Of a stretch of DNA of 64,000 nt, positions 1-10,556 are shown piece after piece (within the stretch, counting starts at the first letter, position 1; each line of letters starts with the position of its first letter). The DNA comes from Haematobia irritans (Eukaryota; Arthropoda; Insecta; Diptera; Muscidae): NCBI RefSeq assembly GCF_050003625.1, contig NC_134399.1, forward strand, positions 42,920,671-42,984,670, given 5' to 3'. Position numbers and translations under genes: made by a program. Below the pieces are notes generated by a model. The model had not been told where the DNA came from. It saw only the letters and a list, made by a program, of their open reading frames with translations, and ran no database searches.

Positions 1-235
1 TTTCTAAAATTAACCGAAAGTTTTCTTCCTGGTGGGTTCACTGATTTTTCAGTGTACATTATATTAAAAGTGGTCTTATAAAAATCCGTTTCTTGAGGCG
101 CCATACATTTTAGCATTAGCTTAAAATCTTTTATTTTTTCTGAAGTTAGTACTGGTTGTGTTGCCACAACTTTTGAACTACACTGAAAAAACAGTGAACC
201 CACCAGGGAGAAAACTTTCGGTTAATTTTAGAAAA
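1..235. repeat. Inverted repeat (foldback), arms 1-54 and 182-235
   Basis: The first 54 bases are the reverse complement of 182-235 with few mismatches. The arms run from TTTCTAAAATTAACCGAAAG to its mirror and end inward in a CACTGA/TCAGTG step. The spacer of about 127 bp shows no reading frame I recognise. The right arm is also the start of the G-family remnant that follows, so this is probably two facing ends of that family. The window edge cuts the left side, so the full element cannot be seen. Confidence 0.7.
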
Positions 236-480
236 TTTTTAATATTTGTAGAAAATTTTAACTAAACAGTATTACAAACGTTGGCATCACGCCGATGTCA
301 TAAAAACAAGTAAATATTTTTCGACAAATTCAAGAAAATTTATTAAATATAATTAATTTTTTGCACTTGTTAAATGAAATTTTGTAACTTGAAGGAAAAA
401 ATTGGAGTTGAAAAATGCAAGAATGTCTTTAGTGTAATACGAAGCTCAATATAAGCGCATTTGTAGTAAAATATAAAAAT
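182..480 (+). mobile_element. G-family short-TIR element remnant
   Basis: Begins CACTGAAAAAACAGTGAACC and continues in very A/T-rich DNA. Closely similar sequence recurs at 7063-7290 (plus) and 61300-61476 (minus). The end near 425-460 (a gtcttt...tacgaag block) resembles the end of H elements (for example 13560-13600), so G and H are probably related. No coding capacity is seen. Superfamily is not assigned. Confidence 0.55.
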
Positions 481-503
481 TTAAAGAATTAATTAACTAT
501 TTT

Positions 504-716
504 GTGAGAAGTATGAATCCGGTAGAGTCAGCAGTGAAAACATCTCCTAGCGAAGCCGAAGGAGACATAAAACCTGCAGACTATGACGAAAATCATAAGC
601 GGGAAGTTTCTACAGGCTCAAACCTCACCAAAGCTGAACCGCGGATTGTTGCGAGAGACACCGAGATGTGTGAAAAGGAAGCCCTTGATGATTCACGTGA
701 CTCATGAGACGGTGGT
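504..716 (+). pseudogene. Possible LINE-1a ORF1 N-terminal remnant
   Basis: An open frame of 67 codons beginning MNPVESAVKTSPSEAEGD lies directly before the endonuclease and ends just before the sequence shared with LINE-1b. It is hydrophilic and rich in Glu/Asp/Lys, with no knuckle or other recognised motif. LINE-1b has a different short Lys/Arg-rich segment in the equivalent place (33508-33708), so the two copies probably keep different parts of a longer ORF1. This is an inference from position only. Confidence 0.35.
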
Positions 717-717
717 T

Positions 718-1647
718 GAAAATTTGGATGGTTCTACGGTTTCTCCAGATAAATCTTCACCATTGTAAGGCCGCTTGTGCTGCCTTAAAAGTTCTCCTGA
801 TGAAAGGAGACATAGATATAGTTCTTATTCAAGAACCATACATATATAAGAACAAGATCTGTGAATTAAGCACTCCGGGTTTCAAACTTTTATATACTAA
901 CGATATAAATCGAGCATGTATAATTGCTAAAAACGAACTAAACTTGTTTCTGCTTCCTTCCGACAGTGTCTGCATACTGTCGTAACCAGTCTAGAGATAT
1001 CCAAATGCAAATATTGGGTATCTTCGGTCTACATGGGACATGATAGGGATATGCCAACCTGTGCCGTTAAGACCATAGTTGAGGAGTCACTAAAAACAAA
1101 GACAAAACTCATTATGGGATGCGATGCAAATGCACATCACAGTATTTGGGGAAGTAGTGATACTAATGCAAGGGGAGAGTCGCTAATAGAGTTTATTTTG
1201 CGTACTAACCTGGTAGTTTGCAATAAGGGAGATGCACCAACCTTCGTCACCAGAAACAGGCAAGAGGTTTTGGACGTCACGTTGACCTCTCCGGAACTGA
1301 ATGATAAGATATCTGAGTGGCAAGTTTTGAGGGAACATAGCTTCTCAGATCATTACTACATCAGTTTCAGATTGGCTGTTCGTACTTCAAAGACCATATT
1401 TCCGCCAAATGTTAGGAAAGCTGATTGGAATAGGTATAGGGAATCGTTCAATTCGATGATACCGGAAATGCCAGAGACAAATATGAGCACTGAGCAAGAG
1501 ATCGAACACGCAGTGGAGCGGATTACTAAGGCCTTCAACATGTCACTGAAAGCTGCTTGCCCTAGAGGAAAGCCAAGGGGAAAAAGTCGGCCACCATGGT
1601 GGACTACGGAGTTAAGTAATATGAGGAAAAAAATGGGCTTTAAATAA
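718..1647 (+). pseudogene. LINE-1a endonuclease (APE-type), frameshifted
   Basis: Two frames, 704-985 and 1033-1647, make up an exonuclease-endonuclease-phosphatase domain. Visible landmarks are LQINLHHCKAA at the start, IQEPYI (the QEP motif), GCDANAHHSIWG (the position of the N-A-H catalytic block), and FSDHYYISF (the SDH motif). This enzyme nicks target DNA to prime reverse transcription in this class. A frameshift between about 985 and 1033 breaks it. The second frame ends early because a deletion fuses the region after PWWTTELSNMRKK to sequence that lies about 360 bp further on in LINE-1b. Confidence 0.85.
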
Positions 1648-3990
1648 CTTTGGACCATTCAAATCCCCCGGACCTGTTGGAATTACTCCAGCGGAGTTAC
1701 AGGCAGTGGCTGAAAGAATTATCCCCTGGTTGACGGTGATATATAAACGATGTGTAAACTTGGCATATATTCCAGAAAAGTGGAGGGAAAAGTCGTCTTC
1801 ATACCTAAAGCGGGAAAATCCTCTCACTCGAGTGCGAAGGATTTCCGACCAACCAGCTTATCCTCTTTCCTACTTAAGACCCTGGAGAGGATGATAGGTT
1901 AGGTTAGGTTAGGTTATGTGGCAGCCCGATGTATCAGGCTCACTTAGACCATTCAGTCCATTGTGATACCACAGTGGTGAACTTCTCTCTTATCACTGAG
2001 TGCTGCCCGATTCCATGTTAAGCTCAATGACAAGGGACCTCCTTTTTATAGCCGAGTCCGAACGGCGTTCCACATTCCAGTGAAACCACTTAGAGAAGCT
2101 TTGAAACCCTCAGAAATGTCACCAGCATTACTGAGGTGGGATAATCCACCGCTGAAAAACTTTTTGGTGTTCGGTCGTAGCAGGAATCGAACCCACGACC
2201 TTGTGTATGCAAGGCGGGCATGCTAACCATTGCACCACGGTGGCTCCTGGAGAGGATGATAGACATGTATCTTAGAACTAGCGTGGATTCAAGTTTGCTC
2301 TCGAAACGACAGCAAGCATACTCGAAGGGCAGGTCTACTGAGACCGCATTGCATGAACTAGTCAGCTTTATTGAAAGCTCACTATCTGTCAAAGTATACA
2401 CAATCGTGGCGTTTCTAGACATCGAAGGGGCGTTCAATAATGACCATCCGAGCTCGATATTAAATGGACTGACAACTCTGAATGTTGATCCAGGTATACT
2501 TAGGCTGTTAGACGAACTTCTAATAAAGAGACGTATTTCAGCCACACTAGGACAAGCAAACATACAATGGTATGTGAACAGAGGCACTCCCCAAGGAGGA
2601 GTTCTATCACCTCTTCTTTGGAATTTTGCTGTAAACAACCTTCTGGTTTCCCTAGAAAAATAAAGGATAAAAGTGGTGGCGGTTAGGCCCATTTCCTTAG
2701 GGGGTACTGAAATTCCCTTTGGTGAGTGTGCAAAATACCTTGGCGTTATTTTGGACAGGAAGCTGAATTTTAGGCTTAATATTGAAGAGAGGGTGAGAAA
2801 AGCCACGGTAGCTTTGTGCTCGTGCAAAAAGGCAATAGGGAAAAAAATGGGGACTAAAACCAAAAATTGTGCATTGGCTATACACGGCAGTAGTTAGACC
2901 TATAATGCTATATGGTGTTGTAGTCTGGTGGCCGGCACTTCAGAAACCGACTTGTTTAGATAAAGTTCAGCGTATGGCGAGCTTATGTATCTCAGGCGCA
3001 TTTAGTAAGACAGGAACAGACTCCCTTAATGTCATGCTGCATATATTGCCTTTAGACATTTTGGCCAAACAGTCAGCTGCAACAACGACTGTGCGGTTGC
3101 GCGAGCTATCGCTGTGGTCGGAAAAAATGTACGGTCACAGTTCGGTCCTCAAAATAATGCCAGATGTGCCTAACGTAGTGGATTACACCATGGCAAAACC
3201 ACTTCTCGACAAAAAGTTTGAAACTCTAATTCCCAACAGTGAGGCGTGGTGTACACAGACCCCGGGGAATAAAAGATATATAGATTTCTATACTGATGGC
3301 TCCAAATTGAATGGACAAGTGGGGTTCGGAGTATATTCTAAAGATCTGGAAATAAGAATAGCGAAAAATTACCCAATCACTGTAGTGTTTTTAAGGCTGA
3401 AATATTGGCAATAAGAGAGGTGGTGAATTGGATGAGAAGTAATGTTCCAACAAATATTGACATTAATATATACTCAGACAGTCAACCTGCAATAAAATCC
3501 TTGGACTCTGTGTTCCTTAACTCGAAAACGGCCATAGACTGCCGCAAATCTCTCAACGAGATGGCTGAGCAGTACAATATTCACCTAATATGGGTGCCAT
3601 AGGAACATACCGGGGAACTGCGAAGCAGATGTGTTAGCAAGGCTAGGAACTACCTTACATATTCCAGGGGAACTAGAATCTGTTGGTATGCCTCTGGCCA
3701 CCTGCAAGCTCTTACTGCGTTAGAAGGCTGTTATGATGGCCAATATTCGATGGGAGAATTGCAAGGGTTGTAACGACACCAAGCAAATATGGCCCAATTT
3801 AAACTTAAACCGCACACTAGATATGCTAGTGTTCTCAAGGCGTCAGAAAGCACTCCTGATATCTGCTATAACGGGTCGCTGCCTGATAGGCGAATTTGCA
3901 AAAACTATAGGTGCGAAGTATAATGACTATTGTATAAGGAAAAGGGATCAATTAAACACCTCTTGTGTGAGTGTCCTGCTTTTTGTGTAA
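1648..3990 (+). pseudogene. LINE-1a reverse transcriptase and RNase H, broken
   Basis: Pieces in order: pre-RT segment 1648-1880 (interrupted by the SINE), RT core 2262-2663 with VAFLDIEGAFNN (RT motif A with the catalytic Asp) and RGTPQGGVLSPLLW, then thumb/connection 2673-3285, and RNase H 3285-3640 with FYTDGSKLNG and IYSDSQPAIKSL. The C-terminal part 3733-3990 holds the Cys/His-bearing tail. The YADD catalytic motif present in LINE-1b is missing: sequence jumps from gtggtggc to ggttaggccc near 2668-2680. Frames change several times. Non-functional. Confidence 0.85.
1897..2245 (-). mobile_element. SINE S1, full-length copy in LINE-1a
   Basis: A 349-bp tRNA-headed SINE lying on the minus strand. 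Its head (high coordinates) carries pol III box B GGTTCGATTCC and a box A-like TGGTGCAATGG, and its tail at 1897 is repeated AACCT. It is bounded by a 16-bp direct repeat CCTGGAGAGGATGATA at 1881-1896 and 2246-2261. LINE-1b has one uninterrupted copy of the site near 36561-36582, so the insertion is proven by a paralogous empty site. The last 70-odd bases match the 3-prime end of LINE-1 itself. Confidence 0.92.
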
Positions 3991-4170
3991 GGCGTAAGCG
4001 AATTTTAGGAGCATATAGCTTTTGATTACTGGCGAACCTGGAAAACGTTAACTTAAGCAGTTTGTTAATGTTTTTGGAGCAATCTGGTTGGTTCCACAAA
4101 AGTAAATAATAGAGAAGATTCAGTGATTAAGACTAGTAGTGCCCATATGTAATAGGTACTTTTAGTTAAA

Positions 4171-4250
4171 TGTGGTATCACAATGGACTGAATAGTCTAA
4201 GTGAGCCTGAAATTTAATCGGGCTGCCACTTTAACCTAGCCTAACCTAAC
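4171..4250 (+). other. LINE-1 3-prime terminal tail shared with SINE S1
   Basis: The LINE-1a end reads TGTGGTATCACAATGGACTG and continues through GTGAGCCTGA and ATCGGGCTGCCAC to CCTAACCTAAC. The same order of blocks ends every S1 SINE (for example 42489-42560), with a 40-base stretch identical by eye. This is the region a LINE reverse transcriptase would recognise on its own RNA, so its presence in the SINE is meaningful. Confidence 0.85.
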
Positions 4251-4827
4251 GTACGCAAAAAATTATTAGTGTAAAGGAAACTTTTTCCAAACATAATAAT
4301 TCTTTGAACTAAAATAAAATAAAATTGGCTTTAGTGAAATAGAGGATTCACTTTTTTTAGTCAATTCGGGCCAATTTATTGATCGATCACCCAATTTTAT
4401 TGCATTACTATTTAGAACAAAATTTTCATTCATAAGTACACATAGTGACCGAACACAAGTATTTAGAAAACGATTTTAATTTAAGTTGGGGATTTTTGGG
4501 GACAAAAGCGTCTCAATTTGGGGACAAGAGCCAGGAAAGTACTGGCAACATTGGCTGTAGCATCTGAAAAGCGTAGAGTGTAATTTTGTTGGTTTTTATG
4601 AAGATTTTTTTATTTTTTTTTCCTTTGTGTGGACGTTTGAACTTACTCCTCGGACGTCTCGATTTGTTTAACGCCACAAGAAGAAAAACCTGATGCCCAC
4701 ACATATATCTAATGTTGCTTTCAAGGCGTAAACACATTCTCAGTCTTTTCAAAATGTCTATTCTCTTTGTCGCTCGTTTATGTCCGCATACCCATTTTTC
4801 ATATTCAAATTAATTAATATTTAGATA
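4251..4827. other. Intergenic, nothing recognised
   Basis: A/T-rich DNA between the LINE-1a tail and the mariner-type element. I see no motif-bearing frame, tRNA-like head or paired terminal repeats. Confidence 0.5.
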
Positions 4828-5732
4828 AAGGGTGGTTAAAATTTCAAGGGCCGATGTTGATTTTGAATAAAACACAAACTATTTAGGAAATTATTGTAAT
4901 TTTATTTTATTATAATATATTGGTATTACTCAATTATGTATGGAACAAAATATCGGCCAAATGGGCCCCGCGACCTCGGTGGCACACCTCTATCCGATGG
5001 TTCAAATTTTCGATGACGCTGAGGCATAATGGAGGTTCTATGCCGTTAATGTGCCGAATTATCTCATTCTTTAGCTCTTGAATTGTTGCTGGCTTATCGA
5101 CGTACACCTTTTCTTTCAAATAACCCCAAAGAAAAAAGTCCAACGGTGTCAAATCACATGATCTTGGCGGCCAATTGACATCGCCATTACGTGAGATAAC
5201 ACGGCCATTGAATTTGTTGCGCTAAAGAGCCATTGTTTCGCTAGCTGTGTGTCAAGTGGCCACATATCGACCACATCCATATCTTCCAATTCGGGCCATA
5301 AAAAGTTCGTTATCATCTCACGATAGCGAACACCATCCACAGTAACTGCCTGATCGGCCTCATTTTGGAAAAAATACGGCCCGATGATACCGCCAGCCCA
5401 TAAACCGCACCAAATAGTCACTCTTTGTGGGAGCATTGGTTTTTCGACAATCACTCTTAGATTCTCATTCGCCCAAATGCGGCAATTCTGTTTATTAACG
5501 AATCCACTGAGGTGAAAATGTGCCTCATCACTGAAGATGATTTTCTTCGAAAATTGATCATCCACATCATAATAAGTCTGGATAACTTTAACACGTTGTT
5601 GGATTGTGTATCTCTCCATGTTTCAAATTGAGTAAGTGTGAAATAGAGAAATGTCAAATAAAATTCGGAAAAAAACTGGCGTTTAGGTGTGGTTCACATT
5701 CAACATCGGCCCTTACAATTTAACCACCCTTT
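4828..5732 (-). mobile_element. Tc1/mariner-superfamily DNA transposon, internally damaged
   Basis: Ends are inverted repeats: AAGGGTGGTTAAAATTTCAA at 4828 mirrors the right end, which finishes TTTAACCACCCTT at 5732, and both carry a GGGCCGATGTTGA block. A TA dinucleotide flanks each side (4826-4827 and 5733-5734), the standard target duplication of this superfamily. At 905 bp it is shorter than an intact element of about 1.2-1.3 kb and has lost most of the N-terminal DNA-binding region. Confidence 0.9.
4934..5619 (-). pseudogene. Mariner-type transposase remnant
   Basis: Two minus-strand frames (5149-5619 and 4934-5152) form the catalytic half of an IS630-Tc1-mariner transposase. IIFSDEAHFHLSG carries the first catalytic Asp region, and DLTPLDFFLWGYLKEKVY is the typical C-terminal block with the last Asp. 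The middle block, normally QQDGA, is missing: the frame runs from DMW straight into out-of-frame sequence near 5260, so the second catalytic Asp is deleted and a frameshift follows. The N-terminal helix-turn-helix region is absent apart from a short piece. Dead copy. Confidence 0.85.
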
Positions 5733-5734
5733 AT

Positions 5735-7062
5735 AAGCATATCAAAGCATTTAGCCAAAACGAATGCACTCATAAAAGCACAATTTTCCGAAACAACACA
5801 CAAGCAAAAAAAATTCAATTCAGACGAACATCGTCAGATCGTCTTAGAGTCTCAACCTGATTAAAACTATAGACCCTTTATATAGTCCAAAATCGATATT
5901 TGGGTGTGTTACAAAAGCTAATATCGGTCAGAGTTTATTGAACCCTATAAAAGCAAACTTTTGGCCAATTTTTATATTCCATGGATCGCCATGTACTGCT
6001 TTAATATTAGAGAAAATTTGTGTTATGTTATGGCCCAAAAAAATTTATAGGAAGTGGAACAAAACAGATGAGCTATAAATGTAATATTTTTGGAATTTCG
6101 ATATTCTATTCATTAAAAATTTTTTTCCAATAAATTTGTTCTTTGAAGATGCACCAAATAATAAAAGTCCCTAAACCTATCAGTCGATTTGATTTTTTAA
6201 TTTTTAAGATAGTCGAAGATTCCATTCAGCATATAATTCATTTTATTCTCGCTCAGTTGTTTTACATCAATAGCGGCACCTTTTCCGTTTAATCCTCAGA
6301 CAATTTAATTACTTTTTCATTAAATGCTGCAAAATACTTGATTTAAATTTGCGCTGTTTAAAGCACATCGTGGTACGTGGGTACATGGATTTGTCTTGCG
6401 TCTTTTACGTTCATTTACAGCAACTTACAAACTACATGACATATGAGCAATGTCCCTACTCTTCATGGTTTCATTTCGTTTTTTTGCGAGAGAAAGAAAA
6501 AAATAATCACACGTATGCGCCATGATGTCGCTTTAGCCAACTTTCATTGCAGCAAATGCCATAAAGTGCATGTGTTTATCGCATACACAAGAAATTACGA
6601 TTAATTCACTTGTACGACTGCATGCCGTGTTACGAAGCCATAGTAAATGATAAAGGAGTAACGCCAGCTGACCGTTAAGGATATGAAAGGCATTCGAATA
6701 GGAATGAATGGATGGGATGAGAAGGCAGAAGCCTTTTTCCGACAGCACATTCATTTCTTTCGCTTAAAATTTATTAACTTCACACGATTCTGATGACACG
6801 TAGGATAAAAAGATGCTGGCTGTGAATCTGGCCTTGTCTGGTTTCAACCAGCAGATCAAGAGTGCACATTGGCCTTTAGTAGAAAAGATGTCGATACAAA
6901 GGTGATCTGCGATAATTTATACTAAGAATATGTGTACATAAGTCAAATTTAGAATATGTCAACGCAAGCATCGGTAAAAAAATACTTCCTCGTGTGTATA
7001 GTCAAAACTTATGGAAGAGACCGGTCACTTTAACATGGGGTTGTCATTGGTAGGGTAAATTC
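5735..7062. other. Intergenic, no gene recognised
   Basis: A/T-rich, with only short chance frames. A stretch near 5868-5960 (ctatagaccctttatatag..., gatatttgggtgtgttacaaaa) resembles the terminal block of family C repeats and may be a decayed fragment. Otherwise nothing recognised. Confidence 0.4.
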
Positions 7063-8214
7063 ACTGAAAAAAAAACAGTGAACACACCAGCGAACTTTTG
7101 GTTAATTTTAGAAAATTTTGAATATTCTTAGAAATTTTTAACTAAACAGTATTACAAACGCTGGTTTTACGGTGATATCGCAAAAGTAAGTAAATATTTT
7201 TCGACAAATTCAAGAAAATTTATTAGACATAATTAAGTTTTTTCACTTTTTAAAGAAAATTTTGTAGTTTGAAGGAAAAACTGGAGTTAAAAAAACGAAC
7301 TACAACCAAATTTCCTCAAATTTAGTAAAATTGCTTATAAAACGACCATTCTTACTTCATTTATTATAGAAATCTTATCACACATACGAATAACACTTAG
7401 CAAGAAAAGTATTTTAGTCCATTCGAACTAAGAAGTATTCAATCCTTTCAAAACTTAAGGAAACACACTTGTTAGAATATAGGAAATTTTCCTATATTTC
7501 TTTTACTTAACTGTAATCGATGTAATCGATATGTTTGCGGGTGGGTTGTTTTTTTAGTTGGAATCGCGTTGTTATGGTATACGGAGAGGTTTTTAAAAAA
7601 TAATATAATCAATAACAAATAAAACATTTTTATTTTAAATCAGTGAAAAAATTTTTCGTTGTTTTTTTCAAAATTATTGAACATAAATAACAAACAATAT
7701 GTCTATCAATGTTCGTGATGGTATATAAACAAGAAAATACCAACAGTATAACAACCCCTTCATTCGTCTTCATTTTGGAATCTTCAATTATCAGGTAACA
7801 TTCATACAGTGACGCTAAACTTTTGTGAAAAAATTGGTTTATGATTTGTTATATTTGTGGGTATTAAAATTGTAAAAGAAGGACAAAATCGTTACGCAGC
7901 ATCTTATTAAAAGTGAAAGGAACAAGAAGAAGAAATGCATTACGTTTTACAGTTGGTAACATTACATGGAAATTGGAAATAGTGGAATAATAAACTAATA
8001 TTTCAAGGCCACTCGATGCTGTTGATTCTTAATAAATATATTTAATATATTAATAAAACATGTATTTTATTGAGGAAAAATTGCCTATATAAATAAATAA
8101 AACTGTATTTAAAAACGAAAGTAAGCAGTTCTAAATTTGAAGTAAAAGGTTTACCACACAAATGTAAGATTTGTCCAAATTAATGAAAAAAGTTCAATAA
8201 AAGCATTCCATATA

Positions 8215-9135
8215 CACGCTCACAAAAAATCGCTTCTGTAACACATACTCCCAAACATATTTTGCTTCAAGCATATACATTTTTGGGTATTGCCCAAACA
8301 TTTATATGTTTGATCTCTTCCAATATATAATATGTTTGAAAGCATATTAGTCTAAACAATATATGTTTGGGTAGTCTAAGTTTCAAACATTTTGTATTTT
8401 TGCATCCAAATTCAATAATGTTGTCTTCCAAAAAACAATATGTTATTATGTGAACATATAATATGTTTGGAAGCATTTTGCACCCAAAATTATTATATGC
8501 TTAAAAAAATTCTAAAAATTTTATTTATTTATTTATATATTTACAATCATAATGAATTATGAAAATAAACAGGTAATATAGGTGCTAACAACATAGGTTT
8601 TTGACCTGAATGCTCAAAATTTTGTTTCTGCCCAATTTTTTAGTTCTTAGCACCTTTTTCTGTAATAAAAACATTGTAGAAGAAATTATTCAATTGTATG
8701 ATTTTTGTTTATTTTAATTTTACCTTTTGCCGGACGGGATTCGAACAGCGGACCACACAGTTTGTAAGGATCAAAGAAGTAGCTGATCAATTGCCCAAGG
8801 AAAAATAAAATGTTAATTTTGTAATAACAAGCAACAACCACCAACTTAATTCAATATCGCTCCCTGTTAAATAGCGCTCCAAGCTACTAAACACATATAT
8901 GTTTATAGGCTATTTCTAAATTAATATATGTTTGCATCCAAGCATATTATATTTACAAACATGTTATGTCCCAAACATAATATGTTCTAACATATTAACA
9001 TATATGTCCCAAACATGTTATGCTAGTTTATGAACATTATATGCTTGCACTCAAAAATATTGTGTTTAAAAATTTGTGTTCCAAACATATAATGTTTATA
9101 GCCAAACATATGAAAAACAGCCTTTTTCATCCGTG
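8215..9135 (+). mobile_element. D1: short-TIR non-autonomous element
   Basis: Starts CACGCTCACAAAAAATCGC and ends TTTTTCATCCGTG, with TA on both sides (8213-8214 and 9136-9137). It is packed with caaacatat/atatgtttg inverted words and includes an S2-type tRNA-like module on the minus strand near 8730-8800. D5 (34037-35012) and D7 (63697-) are close copies. A frame of 69 codons is shared by the copies but looks incidental. No transposase. Confidence 0.8.
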
Positions 9136-9449
9136 TACACGCAAAAAAATAATTCTATCCTCCCAAACGAAATTTTAGACAAACAAAGTTCGTTTCCCAT
9201 TTGCTTTTCGATGTAAGGAAGTGTATTTGGAAGAAAAGTATATACTTTTTGTGATAAACGTTTATTCTTTTCCAGGATGTAAAAACATTTCATAAAGACT
9301 AGCTCAAAAAAAAAATATTATTTTCTTGCTAATTGCATTGTCCCTCACATCTTTCTCACATCCACGTGGTTTTTTAGTTCTTAACACCTTCTCCTGTAAT
9401 ACCAACAATGTAGAAGAAATTATACGATTTTATAAATTTTTAAATTTTT

Positions 9450-9535
9450 TTTTACCTTTCGCCTGGACGGAGAATCGAACCGCGGACCATGCACATTGTA
9501 AGCCAACACACTAACCACTGAGCTATGTACCTGTT
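9450..9535 (-). other. tRNA-like module (Val-like, S2 SINE head)
   Basis: Read on the minus strand it contains TAGCTCAGTGGTTAG (box A) and GCGGTTCGATTCT (box B) at tRNA spacing, with a loop CTTACAA that would place UAC in the anticodon position. The acceptor stem does not pair and there is no CCA, so this is a SINE head or decayed tRNA and not a working tRNA gene. Confidence 0.75.
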
Positions 9536-9644
9536 ATGGTCATCAATAGATAAATATCCATATAAGTTATATTTATATAGCATAGCTTGCGGCGCCCACG
9601 AACCGAATAAACAAAGTTTATTTAACAGAAACAAACATTTAGTT

Positions 9645-9720
9645 TGGCACCGTGGAGCAGTGGTAGCTACGTCCGACTCTCATGCCAAGGGTCGTGGGTT
9701 CGATCCCTGCTTCGGCCAAA
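9645..9720 (+). other. tRNA-like module (Met-like, S1-related head)
   Basis: Contains TGGAGCAGTGGTAGCTACG (box A region) and GTGGGTTCGATCCC (box B), with CTCATGC in the anticodon loop position. The box B half matches the head of S1 (gtcgtgggttcgat). The stems are imperfect and a long T-run follows at about 9721-9755, which could stop pol III. Not a functional tRNA gene by eye. Confidence 0.75.
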
Positions 9721-10274
9721 GTTTTTTTTTTGCTTTTGTTTTTTTTTTTTACATATATTCCAGATATATTCGGAAGATTCCGAAAAAATGTTCAACATTA
9801 CATTGTACTATATTAAATTTTGAACTGTAAAATGTGTCTTATTAAAGACCTAAAGTCAGAAAAGAACAGTGTTTGATATAAACGAAATGGACTGTGTTGT
9901 TATTTCAAAAATAACTTTTTTTATTGAAAAAATAAAAATTTTGTAACAAACGAATTTTTTTGATGATAAAAGTTTAAAATTTTCGAAGCAATTCAAAAAA
10001 CTCTAACAAAAGAAAAACGTTTTCGGTACACGTTTTCCAAACGTTTTTTTTCTTTGCGTGTATGAATTCAATTCAGTTAATTTTTTTCATTCTGTACTAC
10101 AGTGGTACATAAATATAGGAAAATGTTAACTAATATATGGAATTCATTGTATCTAATTTCTATGAAAATCACATCGTTCAAACAAATAAAAATGTCTTTG
10201 GCGCTATACGAAGTTCAACTTTCTTCACAATGATTTCATTTTAACTTAAAGAAGTGGTCACTTTTTTTCTGGGT

Positions 10275-10556
10275 ACAGGTCCCCATAAATCAGTCTTCAG
10301 CAATTGTATAAATTAAGATATCAATAATTGCATTTTTTCTTCATAAAAATTTGTTAAAATATTTTTGGGGATTTTTATTGCGGAATTTTGGTTCACAAGG
10401 CCTCCAAACACGGCTAGAGCTAGAAAAATGTTGACAAAGCTGCTCATGACATCAAAGCCAAGAGGAAACGAGCTATGAGTAAATCATAATTTTCATACAA
10501 TGAAACAAAACCCAGTTGAAGATATTGAAAATGTTCAAAATGGATTATTTAAAAAA
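10275..10556. other. Intergenic, nothing recognised
   Basis: Short A/T-rich spacer between the H1 end and A1. No motif or paired repeat identified. Confidence 0.4.

Larger units (their letters stand above)
490..4250 (+). mobile_element. LINE-1a: LOA/I-group-like non-LTR retrotransposon, degenerate
   Basis: Order is ORF1-like remnant, apurinic-type endonuclease, reverse transcriptase, RNase H, Cys/His-rich C-terminus, then a 3-prime end finishing in TAACC-type repeats. Presence of RNase H after RT fits the I or LOA group of non-LTR elements; the clade call is from memory of motif style. Compared with LINE-1b (33317-38855) this copy carries an S1 SINE at 1897-2245, a deletion near 1630 joining the endonuclease to the region before RT, and a deletion near 2668 that removes the catalytic YADD block. 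It cannot be active. The 5-prime boundary is approximate. Confidence 0.85.
9138..10060 (+). mobile_element. E1: short-TIR element with two divergent tRNA-like modules
   Basis: Starts CACGCAAAAAAATAATTC and ends TTTTCTTTGCGTG, flanked by TA at 9136-9137 and 10061-10062. It carries an S2-like tRNA module on the minus strand (9450-9535) and an S1-like or Met-like tRNA module on the plus strand (9645-9720), back to back. E2 (57195-59273, minus) has the same layout. No protein-coding capacity seen. Confidence 0.75.
7063..10274 (-). mobile_element. G/H chimeric short-TIR element containing D1 and E1
   Basis: The left end (7063) is G-type (CACTGAAAAAAAAACAGTG). From about 7290 the sequence follows the H family on the minus strand, and the right end is H-type (GGTCACTTTTTTTCTGGGT at 10274). 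It matches H2 (13516-14951) and H3 (58077-59213) outside 8215-10060. Within it, D1 and E1 sit side by side at a point where H3 reads through without interruption (ccatatatgaattc near 58710). No transposase was recognised in the H-type part. Confidence 0.7.

Noticed and set aside
8267..8476. 69-codon frame shared by D1, D5 and D7
   Set aside because: The copies are nearly identical DNA, so conservation of the frame carries no evidence of selection; no domain seen.
9645..9720. Functional tRNA gene
   Set aside because: Boxes A and B are good but the acceptor and anticodon stems do not pair well and the module recurs inside mobile elements.
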